A stretch of DNA of 64,000 nucleotides, taken from Talinum fruticosum (taxonomy: Eukaryota; Streptophyta; Magnoliopsida; Caryophyllales; Talinaceae). This document shows positions 39,901 to 52,594 of the stretch, in pieces (position 1 is the first letter of the stretch; each line of letters opens with the position of its first letter). The notes under the pieces were generated by a model that was not told the DNA's origin, did no database searches, and saw only the letters and a program-made list of their open reading frames with translations. The stretch lies in assembly GCA_021018815.1 (NCBI GenBank), contig JAITYX010000076.1:1116001-1180000 (forward strand), read 5' to 3'. Position numbers and translations under genes: made by a program.

Positions 39901-42900
39901 AAATGTATCTTTTCCAGCATTGTATTCAACTTCTCAGCTTTCAAAATTTCAAGCAGGGCCAGGTAATCAGAGGAACATGCACGACCCTATGCAAGGTCCT
40001 CCTCTAAATGTACCAGGAGCCTCACCTGCTGGCCAGGACATACCAGTTTCGTATACCGAGAATATTAATCCTGCTGGCCTCCCAAAGATGGAAAGTCAAG
40101 AAGGGCAGTTGTCACCATACTCCACTCTTAATAAGAGGGCACGGCTTGTATCTGGCGGTCCTGATGGTGCCCAGCAGCAGCAAATTAGCTCTTATATGGA
40201 TAGCCTTCAAGGTCAAGATGTGCAATGGAGGAATCAAATGTTGCAGCAACAAAATGCCAGAGCAATTCAATATACTAATCCTGGCATGCAAAAGTATCCT
40301 CAGCTAGTTGGTGAGGGGTCGGAAATCAAGATGTTGTAAAACTGGAGAAGCCAGATTCCAACCTGGTTAAATCTGATATGCAGATGATGGAAACAGAAAC
40401 CGGCCACATGGATCCACGACTTCCACATAGGCTTCATCAGCAATCATTCATGAGACCTGCATTTCAACAGTCAGGTTGGACGAGTCTCAGCCAGCAAGTT
40501 GAAAAGGATCCACGCAAGGAGGACCAATTTCAGAAAAGGAAATCCATTCAGAGCCCGCGCCTTTCTGCTGGTACTGTTGCTCAGGCTACATTATCAACAA
40601 AATCAGCAGATATGTCATGTGGCTCAATGGGGGCACAGTATGGGGCAGTTTCTTCAGCTGCTCCTCTTGGAACATTACAAAGAGATAAGTCAGCTATTAC
40701 ATCTATTCCTGCAGTTGAGCGCACTACATCAATGACGTCCAGTGCCAATGATTCAATGCAACCTCAGCATCAGGCTCAACTTAGTGCCAAGAGACGATCA
40801 AATTCCTTTTCTAAGAACCCGGTGTCAGTAATGAGTGGAGTTGGTTCTCCTGCCAGTGTGAATACTATGGGTGGTCCAATGAATGCATCTAGCCCTTCAA
40901 TTAGTACCCCACAGCAAGCTGAGCAAAGCATGATTGAGAGGTTTGCCAAGATTGAGGTGGTAGCTATGAGGTATGAACTCTATTTAAATATTCTTTTTGT
41001 TGAGTCTACTTGCATGGCTTATTGTTCCATGCTCCCTCTGCTCCAAAAATAAGCCTTTGTTTTATGAGAGATGAAATAGAGTTCTATTTCTAAATGGGAC
41101 TAATTATTTGTGATGGAGAGAGTAGATTTTGTAATTTAACAGTTAGTGTGTACATCTCTCCACAAGACCTTTAGTTGACTTCTTTAGTGCCCAAGATAAC
41201 TCGGGAAATGATGTCTGGGATGTTGTCGTGTCATGTTGGACAAATAACTTTTTCTGAGTTTTAATGAGCTTCATTACATTTTGATTTGACATATTGATTA
41301 ATTGTACAAATATGAATTATGGTTCAACATTGTTCAATGTTTTTATCAGTTTAAAATTTGTAATTTGTTGCATATTTGTTAACTATGCAGTTACATATTT
41401 GTTAACTATCCACAGCTTATTTCATGTAGTAGGGTTAATGTTCTAAGAATCCATTAGTTGTTACCTTTCTATTTTGCCTATTATATCTATAGGTTTTTCT
41501 AGAAGCTCAGAGGTCTTATCTGATGATGTTAGGAAAATATTTTTCTTGGACATGAACACCTAGTCTAGTTATTTACCTGTGAGTATTTCCTAGTTGTCCT
41601 AAGTGGATCTCCAAAGTTTTTCTCTTGTGTTTCTTGTTGCCCTTGTTTTCCAATAGATTTGACTTATGCCAGTCCAACTACTCTAATTCAAATGCTCATT
41701 TTATATAAGCAACCACTCAATATCTCCTGCATTAGTCCACTTACAAATACCGAAATTTACAACGCTAAACTACTACTAGTTCTAACTTCTAAGTCTTTAC
41801 TAGTGAAATCACAACTCAATTTAAATGAACCAGTGGCAAGACCTAGAATTTCAGAAGCAATTGACTGGGTTTGAACTACTTCGCCTCTTGTACATGGATA
41901 TCTTAGAGCTATACTGAATGCCTTTCTCTTTAAGGTTTGTTTAGGCCGGTTGCATATGTTCCTGTATATCTTATCTCCTCATTCTTATATTGTTGAGGTT
42001 GAGGTGAGTGCTGTTAGCTTGGTTCCATGGGATCATTGCTGAAATTCACGCATGGAGTGTGATGAAAAGCAGAATTCCACTTTTCCATCATGGGGAATGA
42101 TTCAATTTGTTTACAGAGAGCATAGTTAACTGTCATCAGTTCTGCTGTAAAATGAATTTCCTGTTCTTGAATCACATAAGCTGGTTCCTCTTGCAGGCAC
42201 CAGTTGAATTGTAAAAAGAACAAGGTTGATGAATACCCTAGGAAACCACACACTTTTTCCAAGCAGGAACTGCTGAATCGCCTCTCCGCTGCAGCCAATA
42301 ACGAGTATGTCAAAGATGAAAGTTGTACCAAACCTATGTCGCAATCACTGGTTGGTGGCAACATGAATGTATGCAAGATAAGGGTCCTGAATGTTCAGCC
42401 AGAGCGAACAGTACAAGGTTTGCCTTACATTTATGATCTTTTTCTGACAGGGAAAGCAATTTTCTCTTCTGTAACACCAATTATGATTCATGTAGGGAAT
42501 ATGATTCCTGTATCTCCTACGGTATGGACGAGGATGATTATGTCAGAGAAGCCAAATGATGGAACTGTAGCAATGCATTATGGAGATTTGGAAAATACCG
42601 ATTACCTAAATGCAGAAGAATACCTCCCTACCTTACCTAATACTGTGAGTTGCAACATTTCTACCTGTTTTCTTGCGATGATCTTGCCATCATTGTTTGT
42701 CACAGTTGAGGTTTCTACTCGCTTAGTGATTTGAACAGTGGTCTTTTCATAATTAAACGTAGCCACAAACCAATTCCCGAAGCCTTGCTAACGCAAGCTT
42801 CTGCTTATCGGCTGGCCCTCAAATGTAAAGCTGGATAGTTGTTTGTCCCTGACAAACTTTCTTAGCTGCAAAACCAATGGACTGAATATGCTTTCTGCTT

Positions 42901-44661
42901 TTATGTTTGCCATATATGTATCTCATGGTTTTCTGCCACTAAATTTCTGGGTTAGGAGAGTACAGGATATTTTCCTGAAACTTTGTATGAGCACTGTTGT
43001 ATTTGATACTCCTTGCCACCCTCTCTCATGCAATACTAACTATGTTGCTTAAATCTTGTCACAGCATTTGGCCGACCTGCTTGCGGCGCAGTTTTGTGCT
43101 CTGGTACGTGGCAGACTCAGGTGTTGAGTTTACTGATTTTGCTATTTTGATCTTGTCCCTGTTTTGACATGCACTGGTCATGCAGATGATTCGGGAGGGC
43201 TATTTCGTAGAAGATCATATCCAACCTAGACCACCTCGTGTAACTGCTCCGCCTTCAAGCAGTCAACCTAATGCACAAGGGGCAGTTCATAATCATAATA
43301 CTGCACCTGATATGCAGCAGTATTCGGATTCAGGACAACAAACAACTGAGACCAAGCCTGCAATTAGCAATGCTTCCATGAACCCAAACCCTAATCTCCT
43401 GCCAAACACTGGTATGCTTCCTCCCGGGAGTACACAGGCCTTACAGATGTCTCAGGGACTTGTTTCAGGAGTCTCAATGGCACCAAAACAAGAACCGACA
43501 GACCCACAACAGCCCCTGCAGCAACAACAGCCACAGCAGCAATTGCCTCTTCAGAGTCAATCATCCATGATGCCACAACAGCAACCTCATTTCCAGCGTT
43601 CTTCACTTATGTTACCGGCAAATTCAATGCCGCAGTTGAACGCTTCTTTTGGTCAAAATTCAAACTTGCCATTGGGTAACATGGGCAACAAGCCTTCTCC
43701 TTTACAACTATTGCAGCAGCAGCAGCAACAGCAACAACAGCAGCAGCCTTCCCAGATGCAGAGGAGGATGATGATGGGGCTTGGGCCAGCCATGGGTATG
43801 GCAAACATTGGAAACAACATCGGACTTGGAGGCTTGGGTAATGTTATGGGCATAGGTGGGGCAAGAGGAATGGGTGGAACTGGAATGTCTGCACCCATCT
43901 CTGGGATGGGGGCTAATATGGGTCAGAACCCGATGAACATAAGCCAGGCAAATGCCATAAGCCAGCACATTCGTGCTGGGACATTGAACCAGCAAGCGGC
44001 TATTGCACAAAGATTAAAGATGGTGCAACAAAGCCGCGTGTTGGGAGCAACTCAATCAGGTGTGGCTGGTATTTCTGGGGCAGCCCGGCAAATGCAACTG
44101 GGCTCAGCCGGACTCTCAATGCTGGGCCAGACTCCAAACCGAGGGAGCATCAGCCCTATGCAGCGGACAATGATGGGCCAGCTGGGGCAAATGGGTCAGA
44201 TGGGTCAGATGGGCATGCCCAAATTAGTGACCGGGATGAATGTTCCCATGAACCAGCAGCAACTACACCTCCAGCAACATATACAGCAGCCACAACAGCA
44301 GCAAATGCAGCAGCCACCACCACAGCAAATTCAACAGCAAGAAGCCACTTCTCCTTTACAAGTTGTGGTTTCACCCCAGCAAGTTGGCTCCCCCTCGACA
44401 CTAAGCATTCCACAGTCCATAAATCAACAACTGACACCTCAGCAGCAACAGGCCAGCCCTCAACAAATGGCCCAAAGGACCCCAATGAGCCCGCCATTGA
44501 GTTCTGGGCCCATACATCCAATGAGTGCCGGTAACCCGGAGGGGTGTCCTGCCAGCCCAGCATTGAGCTCACAAACGCTGGGCTCAGTTGGGAGCATAAC
44601 CAATTCTCCTATGGACTTACAAGGAGTGAACAAAAGCAATTCTGTCGCGAACACACAGTGA
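34121..44661 (+). CDS. PHL: PHL / SPT20-like protein (PHYTOCHROME-DEPENDENT LATE-FLOWERING)
   Basis: The start MGVSFKISRTGTRFKPKP, an Spt20-type domain (about residues 85-250: EDEVSFILYLYPDRYSIGKA, GGILDDIPCKYVEGAIICE, KMSLENVVKDIPLLADDSWTYGDLM) and a long Q-rich tail identify the plant PHL family. Known role: nuclear protein linking phytochrome B and CONSTANS in flowering control; the Spt20 domain suggests a SAGA-type link. Exons: 34121-34258, 34902-34971, 35065-35129, 35226-35309, 37991-38071, 39220-39378, 39461-39559, 39650-40970, 42197-42417, 42496-42644, 43065-43103, 43186-44661. Lengths give 1300 residues if one base is restored in the GGGG run at 40315-40318 of exon 8; as written, the frame stops at 40339. 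All introns are GT-AG. Exon 12 carries a pure CAG/CAA Q tract (43713-43747), Met/Gly/Gln-rich repeats and the ending EGCPASPALSSQTLGSVGSI typical of the family. Confidence 0.92.
35972..37622. mobile_element. Non-autonomous hAT-like element in PHL intron 4
   Basis: The left end CAGTGGCGGAGTTAGG and the right end, read in reverse, GAGGGGCAGAGCTATTTGG are imperfect inverted ends, continuing with a shared GTGTCC block. The flanks AATGTATG (35964-35971) and AATGAATG (37623-37630) match at 7 of 8 bases, as expected for an old 8-bp hAT duplication. No transposase is seen. Inside lies a GC-richer segment (about 36670-37275) with GCCTAGGCGG and GCGCCTTG motifs that looks like a nested repeat of its own, and a (TTTC)n run at 36871-36912. 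The element makes up most of the 2.7-kb intron. Confidence 0.6.
41032..41122. mobile_element. Short Stowaway-like MITE remnant in PHL intron 8
   Basis: The left end CTCCCTCTGCTCCAAAAAT and the inverted right end CTCTCTCCATCACAAATAA resemble Stowaway termini, with TA on the right flank and a degenerate left flank. The element is only ~91 bp. Confidence 0.4.
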
Positions 44662-44968
44662 AAGCATTTCCTCTTGCTTCCACCTGTAAGCCTTGCCTGT
44701 GGATGGTTCAGCTGCTGTAAATTGAGAGCCCTTACAAATGAAAATGGTTCTGGGAAATCGATTTGCCGGGGGAAAGAGAACATCAGCTTCAGTACTTGTA
44801 CATTTTTGTAGGGTTTTCATAATCAGATCATTATATCGATTAGAGAATCAAATTGATCTTGGCTCGCTGTATTTAGTTATATGTTATGTGTAGATGTGAT
44901 TTAGTGTGGTTGAATGTTTGTTGAAATTTTTTAATTGCTGAAAATAATGAAGTTAGTTTTAACAAATA

Positions 44969-45241
44969 CTCCCTCCATTTTAAAATACATGGCGTTGTAA
45001 GGTTATATAGAAATACTAAAGAAACACAAAATTCATAACAAATTTTAAGTTAAAAGACTAAGTTCCTCCTATGTTACATTGAAAATGAAGAAAATCAATA
45101 AAAGAAAGAAGAGAAATAAGACAATTAATAAGGATAAAATTGGTAAACTAGTAATTAATATGTCATTGGAATTGTAAAGTGACAAGTATTATAAGACGAG
45201 AAAAATTAGTTAAAGTGACATGTATTGTGAAATGGAGAGAG
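44969..45241. mobile_element. Stowaway MITE (Tc1/mariner type)
   Basis: The left end CTCCCTCCATTTTAAAATAC and the inverted right end CTCTCTCCATTTCACAATAC form ~26-bp inverted repeats, flanked on both sides by TA (44967-44968, 45242-45243). The start sequence CTCCCTCC is the hallmark of Stowaway elements. The 273-bp interior has no ORF. It lies ~300 bases downstream of the PHL stop codon. Confidence 0.85.
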
Positions 45242-45626
45242 TAATTAGTAAGGTGATCTCTGTTGCGTTGAAACTATTAAGATTCCTTTGATTTATAAAA
45301 ATTTTGCATTAGCTTCTTCGATATATTGCTCGTAATTTTTAGGCTTTTTCTTTGTTACTAATAGTATTATATTGAGCTTTTCAATATCACAACTAACTAA
45401 ATGATGAGCAAAAAGACCGGAACTGATGAATCGAATCGGAGATTGGTAAAATTGCACCGATTTTTTGATTAACTGAATTGATTTTAAAATTTGATTAACC
45501 GTTCACCGGGTTTCGGCTATAGTTTACGATTTTGAAATCGACGATAATCGAACTGATTGATTTTAGTTGTGCCATTTTAAACTAAACTTTGTATTTATTT
45601 TGTGAACTAGTGCAACTACTGAGGTC

Positions 45627-45760
45627 TATGGGTAATGGGGGCTCGGGTGCATTGGGCCTTAGACTTTGGCACACATTGACAGTACTGTAGTTGTATGGGT
45701 AATGGGGGCTTGGGTGCATTGGGCCTTAGACTTTGGCACACAATGACAGTATTGTAGTTG
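45627..45760. repeat. 67-bp tandem duplication
   Basis: The unit starting TATGGGTAATGGGGGCTCGG repeats once at a spacing of 67 bases (45627-45693, 45694-45760) with three differences. It contains no ORF. Confidence 0.9.
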
Positions 45761-46185
45761 TATGCTCTGGAAATCTTTTAGAATTTCCTTATCATTTCAT
45801 AAAGTTTCATAATATTGTATATTGTTCTATCCTTGTATGAAAATTTAGATATTTATATAAAAGATTGTAGAAAATAAATCTAGCTTGTAAGATCAAATAG
45901 ATCTTCAACGTCCGTTGACTAGGTAGCCAAGTATAAATAGCATCAATGGGGCTCATTTGTGAATCATCCAAGAGAGTAGTTCATCTAAGAGTTCAAGCAA
46001 TAATGAAACATTCTCCTAAACTCTCTCTTTCTCTAAGTGTTGTTTTGATTACTTACACACTGTTTGGATAGAATAGGGAGGGGAGTGGAGGTTAATCCAG
46101 GGGAGGGAAATGGAAGGGAGGAAAGCGAGGGGAAGGGGGATACCATCCTCTTGTTTCGATTTGAAATGGAGGGATTCGAGGTTAC

Positions 46186-46219
<34 letters not shown>

Positions 46220-46221
46220 CA
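46186..46221. repeat. (CTA)n(CCA)n microsatellite
   Basis: About eight ACT/CTA units are followed by four CAC/CCA units. No gene overlaps it. Confidence 0.9.
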
Positions 46222-46785
46222 TGATAACCACTTTAATTAAAAATAATAAATTTAAATTTAATATAAGGAACTCACTCCCTTAATAATGTTCCATCCAAAA
46301 AAAAAGTTCATTTTTTTAATAATTATTTTTTACATTTATAAGATATTATCCAAAATAAAATAAAATAAGTAATCACATAATATAAGCACTCAAAATACTT
46401 TCTTTCTTTCCCTTTCTTTGTTTGCTGTTTTTTTCTCGCATAAGTGGGGCCACCTACTGGGCTCTTTATCTCAGGGTGGACCTAGTGGGCCAACTGGCCC
46501 AAAGGGAGAGAGGAAGAGCTGCCCAGGCCCAAAGACCAACACCCATCCCCTTCATATTCCAAGAAATGACACATGAAAATTCCCCTAAATTTGAACCCGG
46601 GTGGAGAGGATAGGGCAAGAGCAGCCATGCCCATCAAGCTACAACCTAATCGGCTTCTTTGTTTGCCACTTGCTTCCTTCGATTCCCTAAAAATTCACTA
46701 ACCTTTCTTTCTCTCACTTTCTTTGTTTGTCGCTTGCTTCCTTCAACATTGCTTCGTTTCTCTCACTCTCGGCCTCTTGTAACGC

Positions 46786-46788
<3 letters not shown>

Positions 46789-46845
<57 letters not shown>
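46789..46845. repeat. (CT)n microsatellite
   Basis: An almost perfect CT dinucleotide run of about 55 bases. It lies in spacer DNA, so a promoter role for a neighbouring gene is not supported. Confidence 0.95.
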
Positions 46846-46849
<4 letters not shown>

Positions 46850-47199
46850 CGCTTGCTTCGAACTCAGTGCAAACTATAAAAACAAAAAAAAAAAATGGCT
46901 ACTTCTCCCTATTCTCAAAAATTTTTTAAAAATGAAAATTAGGAGCTTTAATCTAAAAATTTCAGTTAACCAATGAATCAAACTAAAAATCTGGTTAATT
47001 AATATCCGGTTAAACTTTTTTATTCGGTTATGATTCCTGTTTACATTTTTTCAAACCGTAAAATTCGTTAACCAAACTAAAACTTCCGGAACCAAACCGA
47101 CTCGACCGATTGCTTACCCAACAAAATATAGGAACCTAATATTGACTTAGAAAGTTAAATTTCTTATTTATAAGGGGTGATTCTCGAATGTTTGCTCTT

Positions 47200-48760
47200 G
47201 AAAAAGCTAAGTCACACTAGAGGGGGTGAATATGATGATGATGAAATTTGCTTGAAATTTAAAATAGATATGAATCCGAGGTGAGCGAGAGTCAAGGATG
47301 AACGCGAAAAACACCGACTCGTAGTTCAGTAAAGAGTGAAGAAACAAGATTAAACGTAACTTTAAAACTGCTCGAGTCTAGAATGCACTCGTAAAAGTAA
47401 TAACTCGAAAGTACGTGGAAACCCTCCTCGGGTAGAAAACCACGGACCGTGCTAATCCAAGCACGAAGTCAAATCCACTATTTTGAGTCCACAAAATACA
47501 GAGATTGACTCAACCCGAGTTACTCCCTTAGACAACTCCTTGCAAGTTTTTCCTAGACTCGAAATTACCTTATCCGATCTAATACTTCCTAACCGAGATC
47601 ACCCTTACAGTTAGGGACAATCTGAGCTAAGTTAACCCTTACAACTCAATCAAGGGACCTTAATTAGAGAGTAAGAAAGAGAGTGTTTGTAACTAAGTAC
47701 AAGACCTTACAACTCGGAGAAATATTAAATACAGAATTTGAGTTGTAAGTAGAAGATTGAATACAATGACTTTTGCTCAAGTATGTGTATTAACAATTGG
47801 TTCAGCAATCTTCATGCCTTGAAGGATGGCTTCTATTTATAGATGACCAAGCAGACTTATCCGTTGTGTCTATCTTCCGAGTGGAAGTCCCTTGTGACCG
47901 TTGTAATGGATTTTTGAAGTCACTCGAAAATATCCGTTGAGATATGAACGTTGGGCAACGGCTCTTAACTCCTTTGGAAGTCCCAAAACCACCTGTGATG
48001 TCTTGAAATTAAGGTGGAAACCACCGTTGAACTTAGTGTTGCGTGATTTCAGCTTTGGAAACTGTACAACCCCGACACAATGTCCGGGGCTAAGTCGAGG
48101 TGGAAAACCCTTGTCTCGCCGGGTGATTTGACGCTTTGAAGCCAATTACTTTGCAATTCAAAAATAGGATAGGCTCGTTTGAATAACCTACAAAAGTAAA
48201 TCAATTTGGTTCTCAAAGTATAAAATACTTTGGTCCAAGATTAAACATAGATAATAACTTAATTAAAATAATTAAGTGACTAATTATCCGAGTCGTGAAA
48301 AGGAATGGAATTTTCTCGAGTCTAATATCCATGATTCTCAAATTCCATCTAAGTCAATCTAGAAGATAATCAAGTCGATAAAGAATATCAGAGTAAACGA
48401 ACTTGATCTAGACTAAACAAAGTTCGAACAAAATATGTTGACTTAGAATAGTGAATTAACAATATAATTCCCGGAACACAAAGTCAGACCTGAGTTTATA
48501 CGCGTGAAAGAAAGTGTTTGAACATGCGACATGCCCGAGTGTTGAGTGACTCGTAACCGAGTGTGAAGTGGCATGTAAAAGTATGCTTTCGAGTCAGTCA
48601 GAATCAAGCGTAAACATATACGGTAGTTTCTATAACACTCAGAGAAAATGCTATATCGCTGTAAAAATTTCTAGGGCACATGGAATGACTTGAAATCAAA
48701 ACCCTATAAAAGATGAAGTCATATACCTAATTCCTTGATGGAACTCGAGAAAAGTGTAAG
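47200..48760. mobile_element. Putative LTR-retrotransposon-derived remnant, no coding capacity
   Basis: The block beginning CACACTAGAGGGGGTGAATA, and the following text with many CTCGAG/ACTCGA words, resembles non-coding parts of plant LTR retrotransposons (large derivative type). I see no gag, protease, integrase or reverse transcriptase and no clear pair of LTRs. The class and both borders are therefore uncertain. Confidence 0.35.
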
Positions 48761-50019
48761 GTAAAGTCCGAGTCTTCAGTTCCATTTAAAAATTAAAATA
48801 AACAAAATTGGAAATGAAACTAATGTAAAATTCGGTTGGATCATTGAATGTGATTTCTTGTTTTGAGAGAACAAATTTAGAGTTCTCTTGGACATTTAAT
48901 TTAAGATCTCCTTGACCTACGAGTTCTTTTTCGTCTTGATTTTTATTATCGAATTCAAGAGATTTTGTCTTTTGGATAGTATAAAAGTAGTCCTTTTTTT
49001 GTTCTTTCTATATGATGTTTTTAGTTTCAGCAACTTTGACTTCGATGAAAATTTGAGAAAAACAAATTAATTGGTATGCCCAAGTTTCGATTTGCTCAAT
49101 CAATCCTTATAAAATCTTTAATCATCCCATTTGTTTTACTCAACAAGGAAGCCCTGCCCTTTATCGAGAGAGTCTTTTTGTCTTGGATCCAACCACTACT
49201 AAACAAGAATAACTAACTGAATACTTCGTGTCAAAAATTCCTAGCTTGGCATACTCTACCAAAAGACAATTGACAACCTCGAATTCTGCACGATTATCCC
49301 TTTCCCACAGATCCCCGAGGAAAATGTTAGCAAAGCTATATCATTCAGTATTCTATGTGACTACGACTGAAGCTAAGACGAAAAACTTTTCTGGTAGGGA
49401 TGATCCGTTGGATATAGATCCAATTTTTCAAATTTTAGATCGTGTTTTGATCTAATATTTCAATTCTTCCCATGTTTCAGCAGTAGCATATTGTTCTAAC
49501 CTTGTAAAGCAAATAAACTTCAATTCGATTTTCAGTACATTGTTGAGTTTGTATAAGTGTTACAATAAACGAATTATCTTAAAATTATGATTACGACATC
49601 CTATATAATCATGTTACATTATAATGTTAATTGTATTAGATCCAATCAAAAATCGTACGAGGGATATTAAAAGTGTTTCAGTTCTAATATTGTCATAAGT
49701 TAGAAAATTTATTTCAAAACGTATGAATTTTATGTAAACCATATGAGAGAGGAGATATGAAGGTTATTTCAACTAAAAAACATGAATTAACAACTGCACA
49801 AAAGGACCAAAGTCAATTTTGAAATCTTCATGGCTGCCTTTAACAAATCATCAGCAAATTTCTTACATCGGACACATAAAATGAAGATCCCCTGAAGGTC
49901 TAAATGATAGGACAAATTCTGTATAAGCATATCTGCTCATCCAGTAAATGTCCAGAAACCTGATGCAACTGACTTCTCCTTTCATTTATTTTTTATTTCA
50001 AGGGTACTGGTCAATTGAC

Positions 50020-52544
50020 TTAGAGCATGGACTGAGGTCTTTCATGTCCTGTTCTTACATGGCTCCTGGTAATATCCTTGATGCTTGTACAGCCGGTAAG
50101 GGCCATGGTAAGCTCCAGTTCATCCTTCAACATTTCGATCACACGCTTTACTCCTTTCTCGCCCTTGGCTGCTAATCCGAATATCACGGGCCTCCCAACC
50201 TGAGGTAGGATCAGTCAATGGCCCTAGATAAGTATGTTGTGGACTTGGATGTCAAATGCTCATATAGCTGTGTGAACTTTGAAAATAGGTATCAATGAAA
50301 ACTACAATAAATCTAACCCCCCAAAAAAAAAAAAAGTGTCTATGATGAACGCAATTAATGATATAAGTTTGAGATAGGTGGGCTCACAAGAACAACTTGT
50401 GCACCAAGTGCTAAAGCCTTGAAAACGTCTGTTCCCCGCCTTATCCCGCCGTCCAACAGAATAGGAACCTTGCCTCCAACAGCACGGACTATCTGCAACA
50501 TTCCACGTATCAATCTTATGGGGTGATTCATGCAAAGAAAAATTCCTTCAGATATGCTACACGACATGAACAAGCTTAAGATATAATAAGTGTTTGTCAG
50601 ATAATTGATAAGTTATGGTGCCAATAGCATGTGCTTCAAACGACACGAGGCTATTCTGCACTATAATCCTGAAATAGGATCGTTTACTTGATAAAATGTG
50701 AAATTGCTTTTCCATGTTTGTAAGCACCCAAATGTGACCTACCAAAATCAAATAAGATTAGGAAACAACAAATTGTAAAAGCAGCCACCTCTTCAAGAAC
50801 AGAAATTGTGGCCGGAGCAAAATCAAGCTGTCGAGCTCCATGATTAGAAACTATGATCCCATCCACTCCCATTTCTGCAGCTTTTCTTGCTGCCAGTAGT
50901 TGTACATCAGATAAAACAAGCTTCAACGTTTTCAGTGAGTTTTAAAAACTATTGCATAATAAAGAAATTTGCATTAGGAGCTTAGGACACCAGAGGTTAC
51001 CATCTTCATGTGTGAGTAACCCTTTGACCAAGATGGGAAGCTTTGTGATAGATCTCAACCAATCTATGTCCTTCAAAAAGTGCACAAAATTAGGAATTAT
51101 ATGATTAAATCCCAAACTGCGTAAACAAAAATATAAAAGCAATATGGGTGAGTTCAACCGCTCAAATCATATACTACAGCTGGCCTTCTACTGTAGAGCA
51201 CCATATTATGATTTCTATCAGGATGGACAGTTCAACAGTGGGGCAACATAACCAGATAATTATGGAGCCTAGTTTATGTGTAATTTCTTTTTTTTGGGGG
51301 GGTTGTTGGGTGATGGCTATTTTGGTTTTAAGAGTCCGACAAGGGCAATAGTCTAGATGTGAAAGTTGCCCATGTTAATATACATTTGTATGTGTTGGTC
51401 TAAAGCAAAAGGTGTCCAAACCCCGTCAAAAGGGTAATTAAGGTAAGACGAAATGTCCCAGACACCAACTTCAAGTAGGCATTGTTTTAGGGGGCAGGGG
51501 GAAAATGTTCCTGATGTACATGTTACAGTCTTATCAAACTTCTGCAGCTCAGTTGTTCATGAATTTTCTCATAATTTTTTCAACAAAAAAAAAAAAACAC
51601 ATTTTTATGCACAGAACAGTCATTGCAAACACTGTGCTTATAACATGAGGTTCCTTTCCGTATGATATGTAATTGACGTCAATTACTTGAGTCAGTGTAT
51701 TCACTTTTCTTTCTTTCTTTTTTGATCAACGGTGTATTCACTTATCAATATTTGAACAAATATAGTTCATTTTCCAGATAAGATATCCCAGACAGCACTA
51801 GTAATGCTGTCCAACTGCTTCATACCTTCCAGCTCAAAGAAGAATCACAAGTGCTATTTGCGAAAGCTTCAGGACCTGAACCCTTGTCCTGCAGAACATA
51901 TAAATGAACCCCGTCAAAAATATTGGCAAAAGATGAAGAAAAACAGTAGGTCCAATTGTTAGGCTGTTTGCTCTAAGAAAGTTCATTTTGTTTAGATGCA
52001 CTAACTGCTTACAAGAAGCTTGAGCAGTAGAGTGAAGAATATGGGTGGGAATTGTCCCACATTGTTAAAAAGTAGAGGCCTGGAGCTTTTATATAAGCCA
52101 GCCTATGAGTTAATCCAGCCAATGAGCTAATCCACTAGGGCTGGGCAACGGGCCGGGCCGGGCCGGGCCAGGGTCGGCCCATTACTATAAAGGGTCGGGC
52201 CGGGCCAGGGAAAAATCAAATGGGCTGGGCCGGGTCATAGGCCAGCTGACCTCGACCCGCCCATGACCTACCCATGGGCCGGAGCTAAACATGAAAATGT
52301 CAAGTGTAGGACTCGTTAAACCTCGTTTTTATCAGCTTTTAATGCATTATTTAACCCAATTCCGTGATGATTTCAATAATTAGGTTTAACTGTTTAATTT
52401 TTCATTTGAATTTAATTTTATGTGAGTAACTATCCGATGATCAAATACCAACCAAGATTATATTCTGAATATGATGATCAAATACCACTACACTAGCCAC
52501 AGGTTCAAATACTTGAATAGGCCCTTTTAAGTGCTTTCACTTTC

Positions 52545-52594
<50 letters not shown>

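Larger units (their letters stand above)
45244..50019. other. Repeat-rich spacer between PHL and the HAOX-like gene
   Basis: No gene is recognisable in this stretch. It holds a 67-bp tandem repeat, two microsatellites and an LTR-retrotransposon-like remnant listed separately. Two regions (45410-45550 and 46960-47110) are rich in CGGTT/AACCG words in opposite orientation and could be the ends of a decayed DNA element, but I could not define its borders. The 3' UTR of the convergent HAOX gene probably occupies the last few hundred bases. Confidence 0.5.

Noticed and set aside
43391..44572. Antisense ORFs across PHL exon 12 (Ala/Val/Leu-rich frames)
   Set aside because: They are the reverse reading of CAG/CAA-rich coding DNA; the plus-strand frame is open for 492 codons and matches the PHL tail.
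46659..46976. Plus-strand ORF rich in Ser-Leu
   Set aside because: It is mostly a translation of the CT microsatellite.
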